The notes under the pieces: generated by a model | Seen by the model: only the letters and a program-made list of their open reading frames with translations | What the model was told of the DNA's origin: nothing | Database searches by the model: none | From: Lentzea sp. NBRC 105346 | Lineage (GTDB): Bacteria > Actinomycetota > Actinomycetes > Mycobacteriales > Pseudonocardiaceae | Direction of reading: 5' to 3' | NCBI RefSeq assembly: GCF_030269605.1 | Contig: NZ_BSTQ01000021.1 | Location: 141,428-205,427 of the forward strand | Length of the DNA: 64,000 nt | Shown: positions 34,465 to 44,048 of the stretch, in pieces | Layout of the letters: every line of letters starts with the position of its first letter | How positions within the stretch are numbered: position 1 is the stretch's first letter | Made by a program: the position numbers and the translations under genes

Positions 34465-35495
34465 CATGCAGCCCGGTAGATGGTGGCGATGTCCGTGGCG
34501 GTGGCGGGGAAGCGCCAGTTTGCGCGGACCGGGCCATAGTGGAGGGCTTCCTGGGCGAGGCCGTCGGGATCGTCGATGTGGAGGTTGCGCGGGACGTCCA
34601 GGCGGTCGAGCAATGCCGTGAGTCCATCCGCGAACTGTTCAGCGCCAAGACATTCCGCCAGCTCGGCGTCCCGCCGCTCCTGCACGTGCCGGCTCGCCCG
34701 CAGCACGGCCGGCGCGACCAGCACGTTGGCGATCCCGTGCACGATCCCGTATCGGGACGTCAGCGGGTAGCCCAGCGCGTGCACAAGCCCCGCGTTGGCC
34801 TGCGCCATCGCGAGGTTCGCCTGCAGGCAACCGAGGGCCAGCTCTTCCCGACCCATCACTGGCAACGCCGCCGCGATGCGCCGCACGCCCGGCAACGCCA
34901 TCGCGTCGCTGAACGGGGTAGCCGCCCGCGCCAGGTACGCCTCGGCGCCGTGCATCAACGCGTCCAGCGCACAGGCCACCGTGGCGTCATCAGGCAACGT
35001 CACAGCCAACTCGGGGTCGATAACCACGGCCCGTGGCACGACGCACGCGCCGCTCACGGCGTGTCGCTTCGAACCATCGGTCACGACCGCATGCGACGAC
35101 ACCTCGCCACCGCTGCCCGGAGTGGTCGGCACGACGATGAGCGGCAGGGCCGGCCCGTGCACCTTGTCCAGCCCGTAGATATCCGGCAGCGGCACGTCCA
35201 TCGCGTGCAACGCCACTGCCGCCTTGGCGACATCGATGACGCTGCCACCGCCGACGGCGACCACGCCGTCCACATCGGCCAACGCCGACGCACACGCCGT
35301 GATCTGGTCGGGAGTCGGTTGGTGGGCAACGAAAACCTCGGCATCCAGTCCGAGCCGGTCCACAACGCCGGCGGCGAGCACGCCGTGGTCGGTGACCACG
35401 AGTGCTCGCCGCACGTCGCACTCCCGCAGGGAGTCCGTTATCTGGCTGATGGATCCGGCGCCGAACCGCACACTGGGCGGCAGGCGCAGCCTCAT
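34458..35495 (-). CDS. Iron-type alcohol/glycerol dehydrogenase (copy 1)
   Basis: A 345-aa group III (iron-containing) dehydrogenase. NAD(P) site VAVGGGSVIDVAKA (about 78-91), PTTPGSGGEVSSHA, and metal ligands in ALDALMHGAEAY, GLVHALGYPL and RYGIVHGIANV. It reduces or oxidises a small ketone/aldehyde. It is the last gene of a 13-gene operon, overlapping the racemase gene by ATGA. A second family member is encoded at 44995-46143, also next to a transketolase half, so the two may act on parallel products. Confidence 0.86.
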   Translation of the reverse strand: MRLRLPPSVRFGAGSISQITDSLRECDVRRALVVTDHGVLAAGVVDRLGLDAEVFVAHQPTPDQITACASALADVDGVVAVGGGSVIDVAKAAVALHAMDVPLPDIYGLDKVHGPALPLIVVPTTPGSGGEVSSHAVVTDGSKRHAVSGACVVPRAVVIDPELAVTLPDDATVACALDALMHGAEAYLARAATPFSDAMALPGVRRIAAALPVMGREELALGCLQANLAMAQANAGLVHALGYPLTSRYGIVHGIANVLVAPAVLRASRHVQERRDAELAECLGAEQFADGLTALLDRLDVPRNLHIDDPDGLAQEALHYGPVRANWRFPATATDIATIYRAACR

Positions 35496-36175
35496 CGCAC
35501 CCTCTCGAATCCACTGATCGCCCAGTCCAGCGCGGTCAGGATGTCGAACACCGGCACCGGCAGGCTCGGCCGCACGTCGTCCAGCACGGCGGGCAGCATC
35601 GTGCACTCGCACACGACCGCGCCGAGCGAGGGTTCACGCGCGATCATGTCCTCGACCGCCGAGAGCAGGTCGCGCCGCATCTGCTCACGCAGTGAAGGCG
35701 TGACCTCCTTGGTCCGCAGGAACTCGAGCCAAGACTCGTGTTCGCCGACCCCGCCGAGCACGACCGGCACGTCCGCGGAGCTCCAGCCGCTGGCCAGGTA
35801 GTTGCGCTCCCCCACCGCCGAGGTGAAGAACGTCAGCACACCGACCGGCCGGTCGCCGACCAACCGCCGGACCGCGGGCACCAGCGTCAACGCCGACGTC
35901 ACCACGGGCACGTTCACCGCCGCGGAGAGTTCCTTCTGCAGCAACGCGATCAGCCCGCAGTTCGCGGTGATCACGGTGGCGCCCGCCGCCTCGAGCGATC
36001 GCGCCGCCTCGACATACAGCGGCAGCATCTCGAACGCTTCCTCGGGGCTGAGCGGCGTGCGAGAGCCCCGGACGACGTGCCGGATGACCGGGTACGGGAA
36101 GGTCTCGGCGGACGCCATGCATCCCGGCACGTCGGCCATCTTCCCTTCCAGCATCAGAATCCCTAGGACAGCCAC
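35492..36175 (-). CDS. Asp/Glu/hydantoin racemase-superfamily protein
   Basis: A 227-aa protein with the two-cysteine catalytic layout of the aspartate/glutamate racemase superfamily: TANCGLIA (Cys at about 73) and VVCECTMLP (about 190). Members racemise amino acids or hydantoins, isomerise maleate or decarboxylate arylmalonates; the precise reaction is unknown. It begins with GTG overlapping the transketolase C-half by 13 bp and ends at ATGA with the dehydrogenase. The context suggests stereochemical adjustment of a building block. Confidence 0.75.
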   Translation of the reverse strand: MAVLGILMLEGKMADVPGCMASAETFPYPVIRHVVRGSRTPLSPEEAFEMLPLYVEAARSLEAAGATVITANCGLIALLQKELSAAVNVPVVTSALTLVPAVRRLVGDRPVGVLTFFTSAVGERNYLASGWSSADVPVVLGGVGEHESWLEFLRTKEVTPSLREQMRRDLLSAVEDMIAREPSLGAVVCECTMLPAVLDDVRPSLPVPVFDILTALDWAISGFERVR

Positions 36176-37125
36176 GCCCGCACCTCCCGCTCGATCCCGG
36201 CGGCGTCCAGCCCGTGGCGGCGCAGCTGTTCGCCGTAGTCACCGATCTCCTTGACGAACGCGTCCGGCAGCCCGACCATCCGCAACGGCACCGGTGCGTC
36301 CTCGGCCAGCACCTCGGCGACCGCACTGCCGAGCCCGCCGATCGTCGAGTGCTCCTCGACCGTGACCACCCGGCCCGTCTCACGGGCACAGCGCACGAGC
36401 AGGTCCCGGTCGATCGGCTTGATCGTCGGCATGTCCACGACCCGCGCGTCACCGAGCAGTGAAGCGGCCTTTAGCACCTCGGGCACGATCGTCACGCCAC
36501 ACGTGACGATCGTCAGCGAGCCACCCTCCCGCAGCACGCGGCCGCGACCGATCTCGAACGGCTCGTGCGCGTCGTACACCTGGGGTCCCGGCTCTACGCC
36601 GAGACGCAGATACACCGGCGCACCCAGTGCGAACGCGGCCTTCGTCGCGTCGTAGGCCTGCACGGCGTCCGCGGGTGCGATCACGGTCAGGTTCGGCAGC
36701 GACCGCGCCACGGACACGTCCTCGATCGCGTGGTGCGTCGGCCCGGAGAACCCGGCCGCGATGCCGGTGAACATGCCCGCGATCACCACCGGCGCCCGGT
36801 GGTAGCAGATGTCCAGCCGCACCTGCTCGGCCGCGCGCATCAGCGCGAACGTGCCGAACGTGTTGAGGAACGGGCGTTTCCCGCTCATCGCCAGCCCCGC
36901 GGCGGCGCCGACCGCGCTCGCCTCGGCGATGCCGAAGTCGAGGAACCGGTCGGGCATCTCCTCGCGGAACTTCAGCCCCCAGCAGTCGCCGAGGTCCGCC
37001 TCGACCGACATGACCCGCGGGTCCTCCAAAGCGAGATCCAGCTGCGCCATCCGGCACGCCTCGAACGCCGTCGTAACAGCCGGGTCGAAACGCAGCCCCT
37101 CCCGGAGATCGGCCAGCGCCGTCAT
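36163..37125 (-). CDS. Transketolase C-terminal half (copy 1)
   Basis: A 320-aa protein with the pyrimidine-binding and C-terminal domains of split transketolases: VEADLGDCWG, FGIAEASAVGAAAGLAMSG with the conserved catalytic Glu, GPTHHAIEDV, and a C-terminal domain with EEHSTIGGLGSAVAE. It pairs with the N-terminal half encoded immediately upstream (ATGA overlap). Together they should move a two-carbon ketol (or acetyl) unit through thiamine diphosphate. In a biosynthetic operon this suggests carbon-skeleton assembly rather than the pentose phosphate pathway. Confidence 0.88.
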   Translation of the reverse strand: MTALADLREGLRFDPAVTTAFEACRMAQLDLALEDPRVMSVEADLGDCWGLKFREEMPDRFLDFGIAEASAVGAAAGLAMSGKRPFLNTFGTFALMRAAEQVRLDICYHRAPVVIAGMFTGIAAGFSGPTHHAIEDVSVARSLPNLTVIAPADAVQAYDATKAAFALGAPVYLRLGVEPGPQVYDAHEPFEIGRGRVLREGGSLTIVTCGVTIVPEVLKAASLLGDARVVDMPTIKPIDRDLLVRCARETGRVVTVEEHSTIGGLGSAVAEVLAEDAPVPLRMVGLPDAFVKEIGDYGEQLRRHGLDAAGIEREVRAWLS

Positions 37126-37925
37126 CGCACACCTCCCAGTTCGCGCAGCGCCTGCGCCTTCAGGTCCTCGGAGAGGTGCCCGTAGTGCCACGTGTTGGTG
37201 TTCTCGGAGAACGACAACCCCTTGCCCTTGACCGTTTTCGCGATCACGCACGTCGGACGCCCCCACGTGAGCGGCACCTCGTGCAGCACGTTGGACAGCT
37301 CGCCGATGTCGTGCCCGTCGACCTCGACGGTCGCCCAGCCGAACGCACGCCACTTGTCGGCGAACGGCTCCAGCGCCATGATCTCCTCGGTCGGCCCGTC
37401 CTCCTGGATGCCGTTGCGGTCGACGATCACGACGAGGTTGTCGAGCCGGTAGTGCGCGGCGGCCATCGCGGCCTCCCAGATGGAGCCCTCCTGGCACTCG
37501 CCGTCACCGACGATCACGAACACCCGGACGTCCGAGTCGGCCATCGCGAGGCCGACCCCGACCGGCAGGCCGTGGCCGAGCGAACCGGTGGCCAGCTCGA
37601 CACCAGGGATACCGGTGTGCGGGTGGCCTGCGAGCCGGCTGCCGGACTTCTTGTAGGTGTCCAGTTCGGACACCGGGAAGAACCCCGCCTCCGCCAGCGC
37701 CGCGTAGTAGGCGGCACTCGAGTGGCCCTTGCTGAAGATCAGCCGGTCCCGTTGCGGATCATCGGGGTTCGCCGGGTCCACGCGCAGCACTCCGTCGAAG
37801 TACAGCGTCGTCAGGATCTCCACCGCCGACATCGAGCCGCCGACGTGCGCGCCCGGCGAGTCGGCGGCGAGGTGCACGATGTGCTCGCGCAACGTCCTTG
37901 CCTTCGCTGAAAGATCGTTCACCAT
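37122..37925 (-). CDS. Transketolase N-terminal half (thiamine diphosphate-binding)
   Basis: A 267-aa N-terminal half. The ThDP-metal motif is GDGECQEGSIWEAAMAA ending in DRNG, with GSLGHGLPVGVGLA and SKGHSSAAYY also typical. It is the only N-half in the window, although two C-halves are present (36163-37125 and 44045-44998), so it may serve both partners. The start ATG at 37925 overlaps the acyl-ligase stop by 7 bp. Confidence 0.9.
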   Translation of the reverse strand: MVNDLSAKARTLREHIVHLAADSPGAHVGGSMSAVEILTTLYFDGVLRVDPANPDDPQRDRLIFSKGHSSAAYYAALAEAGFFPVSELDTYKKSGSRLAGHPHTGIPGVELATGSLGHGLPVGVGLAMADSDVRVFVIVGDGECQEGSIWEAAMAAAHYRLDNLVVIVDRNGIQEDGPTEEIMALEPFADKWRAFGWATVEVDGHDIGELSNVLHEVPLTWGRPTCVIAKTVKGKGLSFSENTNTWHYGHLSEDLKAQALRELGGVR

Positions 37926-39295
37926 TGTGGGTTCCTCCCATGAGCCGCCCGCAACAGCGAACGGTTGATCTTCGAGGTGGGGGTCATCGGCAGCCGGTCG
38001 ACCACGGTCACGTGATGCGGCACCTTGAACGCGGCCAGGCGCGTGCGGCACCACGCCAGCACCGAGTCGGAACACAACCGCCGGCCCGGCAACGGCACCA
38101 CGAACGCGGAAACGTCCTCATCGGACAGTTCGCCGGGCACCCCGACGACCGCGCTCAGCAGCACGTCCGGGTGTTCGGACAGGGCCTCCTCGACCTCGGC
38201 CGGGTCGATGTTCTCGCCACGCCTGCGGATCACGTCGGTACGCCGCCGGGCGAAGTGCACGTGCCCGTCCGCGCTCATCCAGCCCAGATCCCCGGTGCCG
38301 AACCAGTCGGTACACGAACGTTGCGGCGCCCGGTGGTAACCCCGCATCACGCCGGGTCCGCGGACCTGGATCTCGCCAACCTCGCCGAGAGCCGCCGCCA
38401 CCCGCACCTCGGCGGGCGGCAGCGCGGTGCCAAGCGATCCCGGTCGCGGCCTCAACGGATCCGTGCACAACACCGTGTTCGTCTCGGACATCCCGTAGCC
38501 CTCGACCACGGTCACGCCGAACCGTTCGGTGAACGCCCGCGCGACGTCGGGCCGGGCGCCGCCGCCGTAGACCATGCGGAGGGGGTGGTCCGGCGGCGGC
38601 TGGTTCGGGGTGCGCAGGATGAGCGTGAGCATCTCGCCGAGGTGGCGGAACACCGTCGCACCGAAGTTCTCGACCTGGCCCCAGAAACCCGAGGCGCTGA
38701 ACTTCGGCGTGATGCCGAGCGAGGCGCCGGCCTGCAAAGCGCTCACGGCGAATGACTGCCCGGCCATGTGGAACAACGGCAGGCACGCGAGCAGCCGGTC
38801 GTCCGCGCACAGGCCGACCCGCGAGACGAACGCCGGGGCCGGCGCGGTGTACGACGTGTGGCTGAGCACGCAGCCCTTCGGCTTCCCCGTGGTGCCGGAC
38901 GTGTAGAGCAGGGTCACCGGATCGTCTGCTGAGACTAGGCCGGACGGCGCCGAAACGCTCCGAGCGGTCAGCACCGGATCATCGAACCGCTCGACGACCA
39001 GCACGGCTCCCGAGTGCTCCAGCAACGGCCGCAGCTCGGCTTCGCGCAACGCCGGGTTCAGCGGCACGAACACCGCGCCCAGCCGCGCACACGCCAGCCA
39101 CAGCGTCAGCAGCTCGGGCGAGTTCGGCAGCACGGCGGCCACCGCCCGTCCCCGGCCGACTCCCCGCTCCCGCAACGCGTGCGCGCATCCGTTGACGCGC
39201 AAGGCGAAATCGGCATAGGAGACGTCCGGGTTCAGCAGCAGCCGCCGCGTGCCGTGCCGGTCGACGGCGGCGTCGAAGAGGGCGCCGAGCGTCAT
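37919..39295 (-). CDS. AMP-dependent acyl-CoA/acyl ligase
   Basis: A 458-aa ANL ligase. A3 motif YTSGTTGKPKGC (about 140-151), GYGMSETNT, FGTGDLGWM, the hinge RRRTDVIRRRGENI, and the C-terminal Lys in TPTSKINR. It activates a carboxylic acid as acyl-AMP, then transfers it to CoA or a carrier protein. It is relatives of crotonobetaine/medium-chain ligases rather than NRPS A domains. The substrate is unknown; its place between the transketolase genes and the GNAT suggests it could make an acyl-CoA donor for that enzyme (inference). Confidence 0.84.
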   Translation of the reverse strand: MTLGALFDAAVDRHGTRRLLLNPDVSYADFALRVNGCAHALRERGVGRGRAVAAVLPNSPELLTLWLACARLGAVFVPLNPALREAELRPLLEHSGAVLVVERFDDPVLTARSVSAPSGLVSADDPVTLLYTSGTTGKPKGCVLSHTSYTAPAPAFVSRVGLCADDRLLACLPLFHMAGQSFAVSALQAGASLGITPKFSASGFWGQVENFGATVFRHLGEMLTLILRTPNQPPPDHPLRMVYGGGARPDVARAFTERFGVTVVEGYGMSETNTVLCTDPLRPRPGSLGTALPPAEVRVAAALGEVGEIQVRGPGVMRGYHRAPQRSCTDWFGTGDLGWMSADGHVHFARRRTDVIRRRGENIDPAEVEEALSEHPDVLLSAVVGVPGELSDEDVSAFVVPLPGRRLCSDSVLAWCRTRLAAFKVPHHVTVVDRLPMTPTSKINRSLLRAAHGRNPQW

Positions 39296-40137
39296 GACCG
39301 GCTCCGCTCCAGCACGTATGTCGGCGGCGCACCGCGTTCGTGCAGGCGCAGGCCGACCGCCCGGTAGCCGCGCGCGAGGTAGCCGCCGAGCAGCGCCCGG
39401 CTCTCGTGCCGCCACGCCATCGCCAGCTCACGGTCCCGTGCGCTGATCGCGTACACGTCCCACGGCACCTTGAGCAGCACGGTCCGGTCGTCGCAGTCCT
39501 TTGTGGACCACGCGGGAACCGGCAGTCCACCGCGGTCGAAGCGGATGTCGTTGACCGGTGTGCCGCCACCCTGGTCGCGTTGCCGGGGCACCGGCGGCAC
39601 GTGCCACGCCACGAGCAGGCGGTCGGTCTCCAGGCCGGCGTTGAGGCCCATGCCGACGCCGTACGCGTTCTCCACGTAGTCGATGCCGACCGCGCCGAGC
39701 TTGTTGAGGTTGAACACGACATTGCGGCCCGAGAGCGGGTCGAACGTCCACGTGATCAGCCGGAACCCGTGCCGGGCGGCGAGCCGGGCCTGGTACTGCT
39801 TGAGCTGGTAGCCCAGGCCGAGGTTCTGGAACTCCGGCGCGACCGCGGCGAGTACCGAGCACTGCTTGACCTCGCCGTCTGCCGTGATGCCGGGGAACGA
39901 GAAGACGAACCCGGCGAGCTCGTCGCCGTGGAACGCGCCGAGCACGAACCCGCCGTTCTCCTGCGCGGTCACCATGTCCAGCAACGGCACGCGGGCGATG
40001 TCGCCCTCACCCCAGATCCGGCGTTGCAGCTCCTCGCACGCCAGATACTCGAGGTGGCCGTGGATGCGGCGCAGGAGGATCCGTTCTGTGCCGAGGGCGA
40101 CCACCTCGCTCTCGACCTGGATCGGTGTGATCGTCAT
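39292..40137 (-). CDS. GNAT acyltransferase (COG3375-like)
   Basis: A 281-aa protein with an N-terminal GNAT fold: LAAVAPEFQNLGLGYQLK holds the acyl-CoA pyrophosphate loop (QNLGLG), and LITWTFDPLSGRNVVFNLNKLG is the signature of the COG3375 group. In several bacteria such proteins N-succinylate amino acids and work with an M20 deacylase. Here an M20 domain is fused to the NRPS protein two genes upstream in the same operon, so N-acyl protection and later deprotection of a precursor is a plausible role. The C-terminal 90 residues are of unknown role. It overlaps both neighbours by ATGA. Confidence 0.75.
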   Translation of the reverse strand: MTITPIQVESEVVALGTERILLRRIHGHLEYLACEELQRRIWGEGDIARVPLLDMVTAQENGGFVLGAFHGDELAGFVFSFPGITADGEVKQCSVLAAVAPEFQNLGLGYQLKQYQARLAARHGFRLITWTFDPLSGRNVVFNLNKLGAVGIDYVENAYGVGMGLNAGLETDRLLVAWHVPPVPRQRDQGGGTPVNDIRFDRGGLPVPAWSTKDCDDRTVLLKVPWDVYAISARDRELAMAWRHESRALLGGYLARGYRAVGLRLHERGAPPTYVLERSRS

Positions 40138-41192
40138 GGCAGCTCCGCGAGTTCCAGGCCCACGACCCGGCCGAGGCGGTCCAGCCCCTCGGTCAGCAGG
40201 TCGACGGGGCGGGCGTACGAGATCCGGACGTAGCCGGGCGCGCCGAACACGTCGCCGGGCATGAGCAGCAACCGTTCCCGGTCGAGCAGCTCGTTGCACA
40301 GGTCCCACGACGGCCGGTCCACCTGGCAGCACACGTACGGCGTGCCCTGCGGTTCGATGGGCCGCAGCTGGGGGAATCCACCCGCCCAGTCCGCGAACAC
40401 CCGCCAGCCGTCGGCCAGCCGCTGCCGGTACTCGGCGAGGTAGGTCTCACGGCGGCGCAGCACCGCGAGGCCGAGGTCCTCCAGCAGCGGCGAGTTGCTG
40501 ATCGTCGTGTAACGCCGGTAGTTCACGCACTTCTCGACGATCTCGGACGGACCGACCAGCCAGCCGAGCCGCAGCCCCGGGAATCCGTACACTTTGGACA
40601 ACGAGCTGACCGAGACCGAGCCGGGCACGTGGTGCACGACGCTGCGGTCGAAGTCGGTCAGGTACTCCTCGTCGTTGACCACCAGCGTGTCGCGGAACGG
40701 CGCCAACTGGTCGTCGGTGAACGTGAGTCCGGTCGGGTTGTGCGGGCTGTTGAGCACGACCATGCGCGTCTTCTCGCTGACTGCCGCGGCCGTCCTGACG
40801 CCTCCGTGCACATCGAGATCACCGAGGTCGTACTCGACGGTCTTCGTGGTGGCACCGAAGCGTTTCGGCAGGTCGAGGGTCTGCTGCCAGCCCGGCGTGC
40901 GGGCGACGACCTCGTCACCGGGTTCGAGCAGCGCGGCGTAGAGCAGGTACAACGCCTCCTGCGCGCCGTGTGTGATCAGCACGTTCTCCGGGTTCGTCCG
41001 GTACAGCTCCGCGACCGCTTCACGGACCTTGTGCGCGCCGCGGTCGATGTCGTAGCCGGCCTTGGTGGTCATCTCGGCGAGCAGCGGCTCGACGCTGTGC
41101 GACTCCATGCCGCTGACCGCGAGGTCGACGTCGTACCGGCCGGCGGCCACGTCGAACAGCCACTCCTGCGACCGGTAGGCGGGAACAGTCAT
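40134..41192 (-). CDS. Class I/II PLP aminotransferase
   Basis: A 352-aa fold-type I aminotransferase. NSPHNPTG (148-155), the PLP-binding Asp174 region VVNDEEYL, the Schiff-base lysine Lys200 in SVSSLSKVYGFPGLRLGW, and a C-terminal Arg (VRISYARP). It transfers an amino group to a keto acid, probably the keto product of the transketolase/dehydrogenase genes in the same operon (inference). It overlaps the GNAT gene by ATGA and follows the M20-C-PCP gene by 15 bp. Confidence 0.86.
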   Translation of the reverse strand: MTVPAYRSQEWLFDVAAGRYDVDLAVSGMESHSVEPLLAEMTTKAGYDIDRGAHKVREAVAELYRTNPENVLITHGAQEALYLLYAALLEPGDEVVARTPGWQQTLDLPKRFGATTKTVEYDLGDLDVHGGVRTAAAVSEKTRMVVLNSPHNPTGLTFTDDQLAPFRDTLVVNDEEYLTDFDRSVVHHVPGSVSVSSLSKVYGFPGLRLGWLVGPSEIVEKCVNYRRYTTISNSPLLEDLGLAVLRRRETYLAEYRQRLADGWRVFADWAGGFPQLRPIEPQGTPYVCCQVDRPSWDLCNELLDRERLLLMPGDVFGAPGYVRISYARPVDLLTEGLDRLGRVVGLELAELP

Positions 41193-41207
41193 CAGCGCAA
41201 CCTCCTT

Positions 41208-44048
41208 CTACGACCGCAGGCGCTGCAGCGCGGCGGCGACCTCGTCGTCGGACATCTCCTCGACGGCCCGTTCCAGGTCATCCCCCTGATCGGGTGCGTC
41301 GCCGGGGTGTTCCTCGATCACCTTCGCGAGCGTGGCGACCGTGCTGGCCTGGAAGAGCTCCATGACGGTGATCCGCGAACCGAGGTGCTCGTTGATGTCG
41401 GCCACCAGCTCGGTGGCGAGGAACGAGTGGCCGCCGAGCCCGAAGAAGTCGTCGTCGCGGTGGATCGCGTCGACCTCGAGCCGCCCGGCCCACAACCGGA
41501 TGAGCTCGTCCTCCAGCGGCGAGACCTCCTCCGGTCCATGCCTCTGTTCGGGGATGTTCTCCTCGGGCTCCCAGTCCGGCAGTTCCGGTGTCGGCAATTC
41601 GGCCAGACTGTGATCGGGGTTCTGCACCGCGGCGGCGAGAATCTCCTGGTACGCCCGGCAGATCTGCTCCGCGCTGCTTCGCTCGATCCAGTCCGCGTTG
41701 TACTCGAACCGCGCGCCGAGCCCCTCGATCTTCTCGTCGAGCACCAGCTCGAAGTCGAACCGCACGGTGTCGTTGGACATGCCGTCCACGCGCATCCGGG
41801 CGTCGCCGAACCTGCTCTCGCCGCGCATCAGCGGTGTGCCGCCGTAGCTGAAGATGGTCTGCGTGATGGGGTTGGACTGGCCGTCCCGCGCGGGCCGCAC
41901 GACCTCGACGAGCTTGCCGAACGGCAGGTCCTGGTGCTGCAACGCGTCGAACGTCACCTCGCGGACGCGGTCCACCAGCTCGCCGAACGTGCTCACGTCG
42001 AGCTTGGTCCGCAGCACAACGGTGTTCGTCAACGATCCGGCGACCTGCTCGAACTCGGACCGGTCGCGCCCGGCGAGCGGGGTGGCGACCGCGATGTCGT
42101 CCCGGCCGCTCAGGCGCATCAGCAGCACCTGGTAGGTCGCGAGCAGCACCATGAACGGCGACGCGCCACGGTCCTTCGCGAGCTGGCCGATCTTCGCATT
42201 GACGCTCGGCGGGACCTGGAAGTTGATTGTGCGACCGTTGAGCCCCGGTCGCTTGGGCCGGTCGTAGGACAGGCCGAGCCCGGCATAGCCCTGGACCTGC
42301 TCACGCCAGTACGTCAGGAGCTCTTCGATCCGCTCGTCGGTGAGCCACTGCCGTTGCCACGCCGCGAAGTCGCCGAACTGGACCGGGTCGGGGTCGAGCG
42401 GCTTGCCGCTGTACGCCGCGGCGAGTTCCCCGACGATCACGCCGATCGAGCCGCCGTCCGCGATGGCGTGCGAGGCGATCCACACCAGCACATGCCGCTT
42501 TTCCGAGAGCTTGATCAGCTCTGCGGTCCACAGTGGACCTTCTTCGAGATCGAAGACCGTGCGCGCGAGGTCGAAGATGCGCGATCCGGCGAACACGTCC
42601 GGGTCCTCGTAGCCGCTGAGGTCGTTGACCGTCGGCTTCAACGGCTGGTGCGGATGCACGATCTGCCGCAGACCCTCGGGCGTTGCCTTGAGCGTGGTGC
42701 GCAGCACGTCATGCCGCCGCACGACCTCGTTGATCGCACCGGTGAGCGCCTCGACGTCGAGCGGTCCGTCCAGTTCGAAGCGGAACGGCACGTTGTAGTT
42801 CGGCACACCGGGCGTCAGCCGGCTCAGGAACCACAGCTGCTCCTGTGCGAACGACGCGGGGATCGGCCCACTCGGGTCAACGCGCGGAACCTTGCGTTCT
42901 GGGGCCGGCCGGTCCTGACGGGCCTTCGCGACCAGCCGCGCTCGCTGCTCCGGCGTCAACCGGGCGAGCTTCGCAACAGGATCTGACACGGTTCCCACCT
43001 CCAGTCGTCGCAGCAGCTTCGCCAGCCACGCCGCACGGCGTGGGATGTCCGCGAGCACCACGCGTTCGTCGATCGCGTGCGCGCCACCGCCGTCGGCGCC
43101 GAGCCCGTCGATCGTGGGCACGCCGGCGGCCGCGGTGATGTTCCCGTCGCTCACGCCGCCGACCGCCATCTCGGTCAGATCCCAGTCGGCACAGGCACGA
43201 GCGGCCTCCACGAGCTCGGCGACGGCGTCCGTACGTTCCATCGGCACGCGGTGCACGCCGCCCGTGACCCGCACCGACGCGCGGTCGTCGACCGCGGTCA
43301 GGGCCCGGATCGCCTCGTCCACGCGCGTGCCCTCGGCCGCGGTCCAGAAGCGGGTCTCGAACTGGGCGCTCGCCTGCGCGGCCACGACGTTGCGGCCGGT
43401 GCCGCCGGCGATCGTGCCGACGTTCACCGTCGTGTCGCCGCTGCTCAACGCCGCGAGCGCGGTGACCTGATGGCCGAGCTCGACGGCGGCGTTCACGCCG
43501 ATCGCGAAGTCGAGCCCGGGATGCGCGGCCCGTCCGGTGACGTCGAGCGTGTACATGCCGATGCCCTTGCGGCGCGTCTTCAGCGAACCGCCGGGACCAC
43601 ACGGCTCCAGCACCATCGCACAACGGCTGCGGGCAGCCTCGCGCATGATGATGTCCTGCGAGCCGGGACTACCCAGCTCCTCGTCCGCGTTCAGCAGCAC
43701 GGTGACGTCGAGGTCACCGGCCTTCTCCAGCGCCATGACGATCTGGACGAGCCCGGCCTTCATGTCGTATACACCAGGACCGGTCGCGATGCCGTCCTCG
43801 ACGGTGTACGGACGGTCCTTCAGCGTTCCCTTGGGCCACACCGTGTCCACGTGACCGAGCAGCAGGATCGGCTTACGTTGAGCACCGAACCGCGCGATCA
43901 GCACGGGCGTGCCGGTCGATCCGGTACATCGCTCGACCCGCCCACCGGCCTGGGCAAGCAGGTCGCCGAGCACGTCCTGCACGGCGAGACAGCCGAAGTG
44001 GTCGGACGACGGCGACTCCAGTTCCACCAGGCGTTGCAACAGGTTCAT
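41208..44048 (-). CDS. M20 peptidase-Condensation-PCP fusion protein
   Basis: A 946-aa fusion. Residues 1-350 are an M20 (CPG2-like) metallopeptidase with all zinc/catalytic residues: His66, Asp68, Asp95, Glu123, Glu124, Glu148, His324. Residues about 395-830 are a condensation domain whose HHxxxDG motif reads SHAIADG (526-532): the catalytic second His527 is kept, the first is Ser. Residues about 845-920 are a PCP with GGHS (Ser875). There is no A domain, so the PCP must be loaded in trans. The peptidase probably removes an N-acyl or N-aminoacyl group from the peptide chain or precursor. I know of no standard NRPS with this layout. Confidence 0.88.
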   Translation of the reverse strand: MNLLQRLVELESPSSDHFGCLAVQDVLGDLLAQAGGRVERCTGSTGTPVLIARFGAQRKPILLLGHVDTVWPKGTLKDRPYTVEDGIATGPGVYDMKAGLVQIVMALEKAGDLDVTVLLNADEELGSPGSQDIIMREAARSRCAMVLEPCGPGGSLKTRRKGIGMYTLDVTGRAAHPGLDFAIGVNAAVELGHQVTALAALSSGDTTVNVGTIAGGTGRNVVAAQASAQFETRFWTAAEGTRVDEAIRALTAVDDRASVRVTGGVHRVPMERTDAVAELVEAARACADWDLTEMAVGGVSDGNITAAAGVPTIDGLGADGGGAHAIDERVVLADIPRRAAWLAKLLRRLEVGTVSDPVAKLARLTPEQRARLVAKARQDRPAPERKVPRVDPSGPIPASFAQEQLWFLSRLTPGVPNYNVPFRFELDGPLDVEALTGAINEVVRRHDVLRTTLKATPEGLRQIVHPHQPLKPTVNDLSGYEDPDVFAGSRIFDLARTVFDLEEGPLWTAELIKLSEKRHVLVWIASHAIADGGSIGVIVGELAAAYSGKPLDPDPVQFGDFAAWQRQWLTDERIEELLTYWREQVQGYAGLGLSYDRPKRPGLNGRTINFQVPPSVNAKIGQLAKDRGASPFMVLLATYQVLLMRLSGRDDIAVATPLAGRDRSEFEQVAGSLTNTVVLRTKLDVSTFGELVDRVREVTFDALQHQDLPFGKLVEVVRPARDGQSNPITQTIFSYGGTPLMRGESRFGDARMRVDGMSNDTVRFDFELVLDEKIEGLGARFEYNADWIERSSAEQICRAYQEILAAAVQNPDHSLAELPTPELPDWEPEENIPEQRHGPEEVSPLEDELIRLWAGRLEVDAIHRDDDFFGLGGHSFLATELVADINEHLGSRITVMELFQASTVATLAKVIEEHPGDAPDQGDDLERAVEEMSDDEVAAALQRLRS

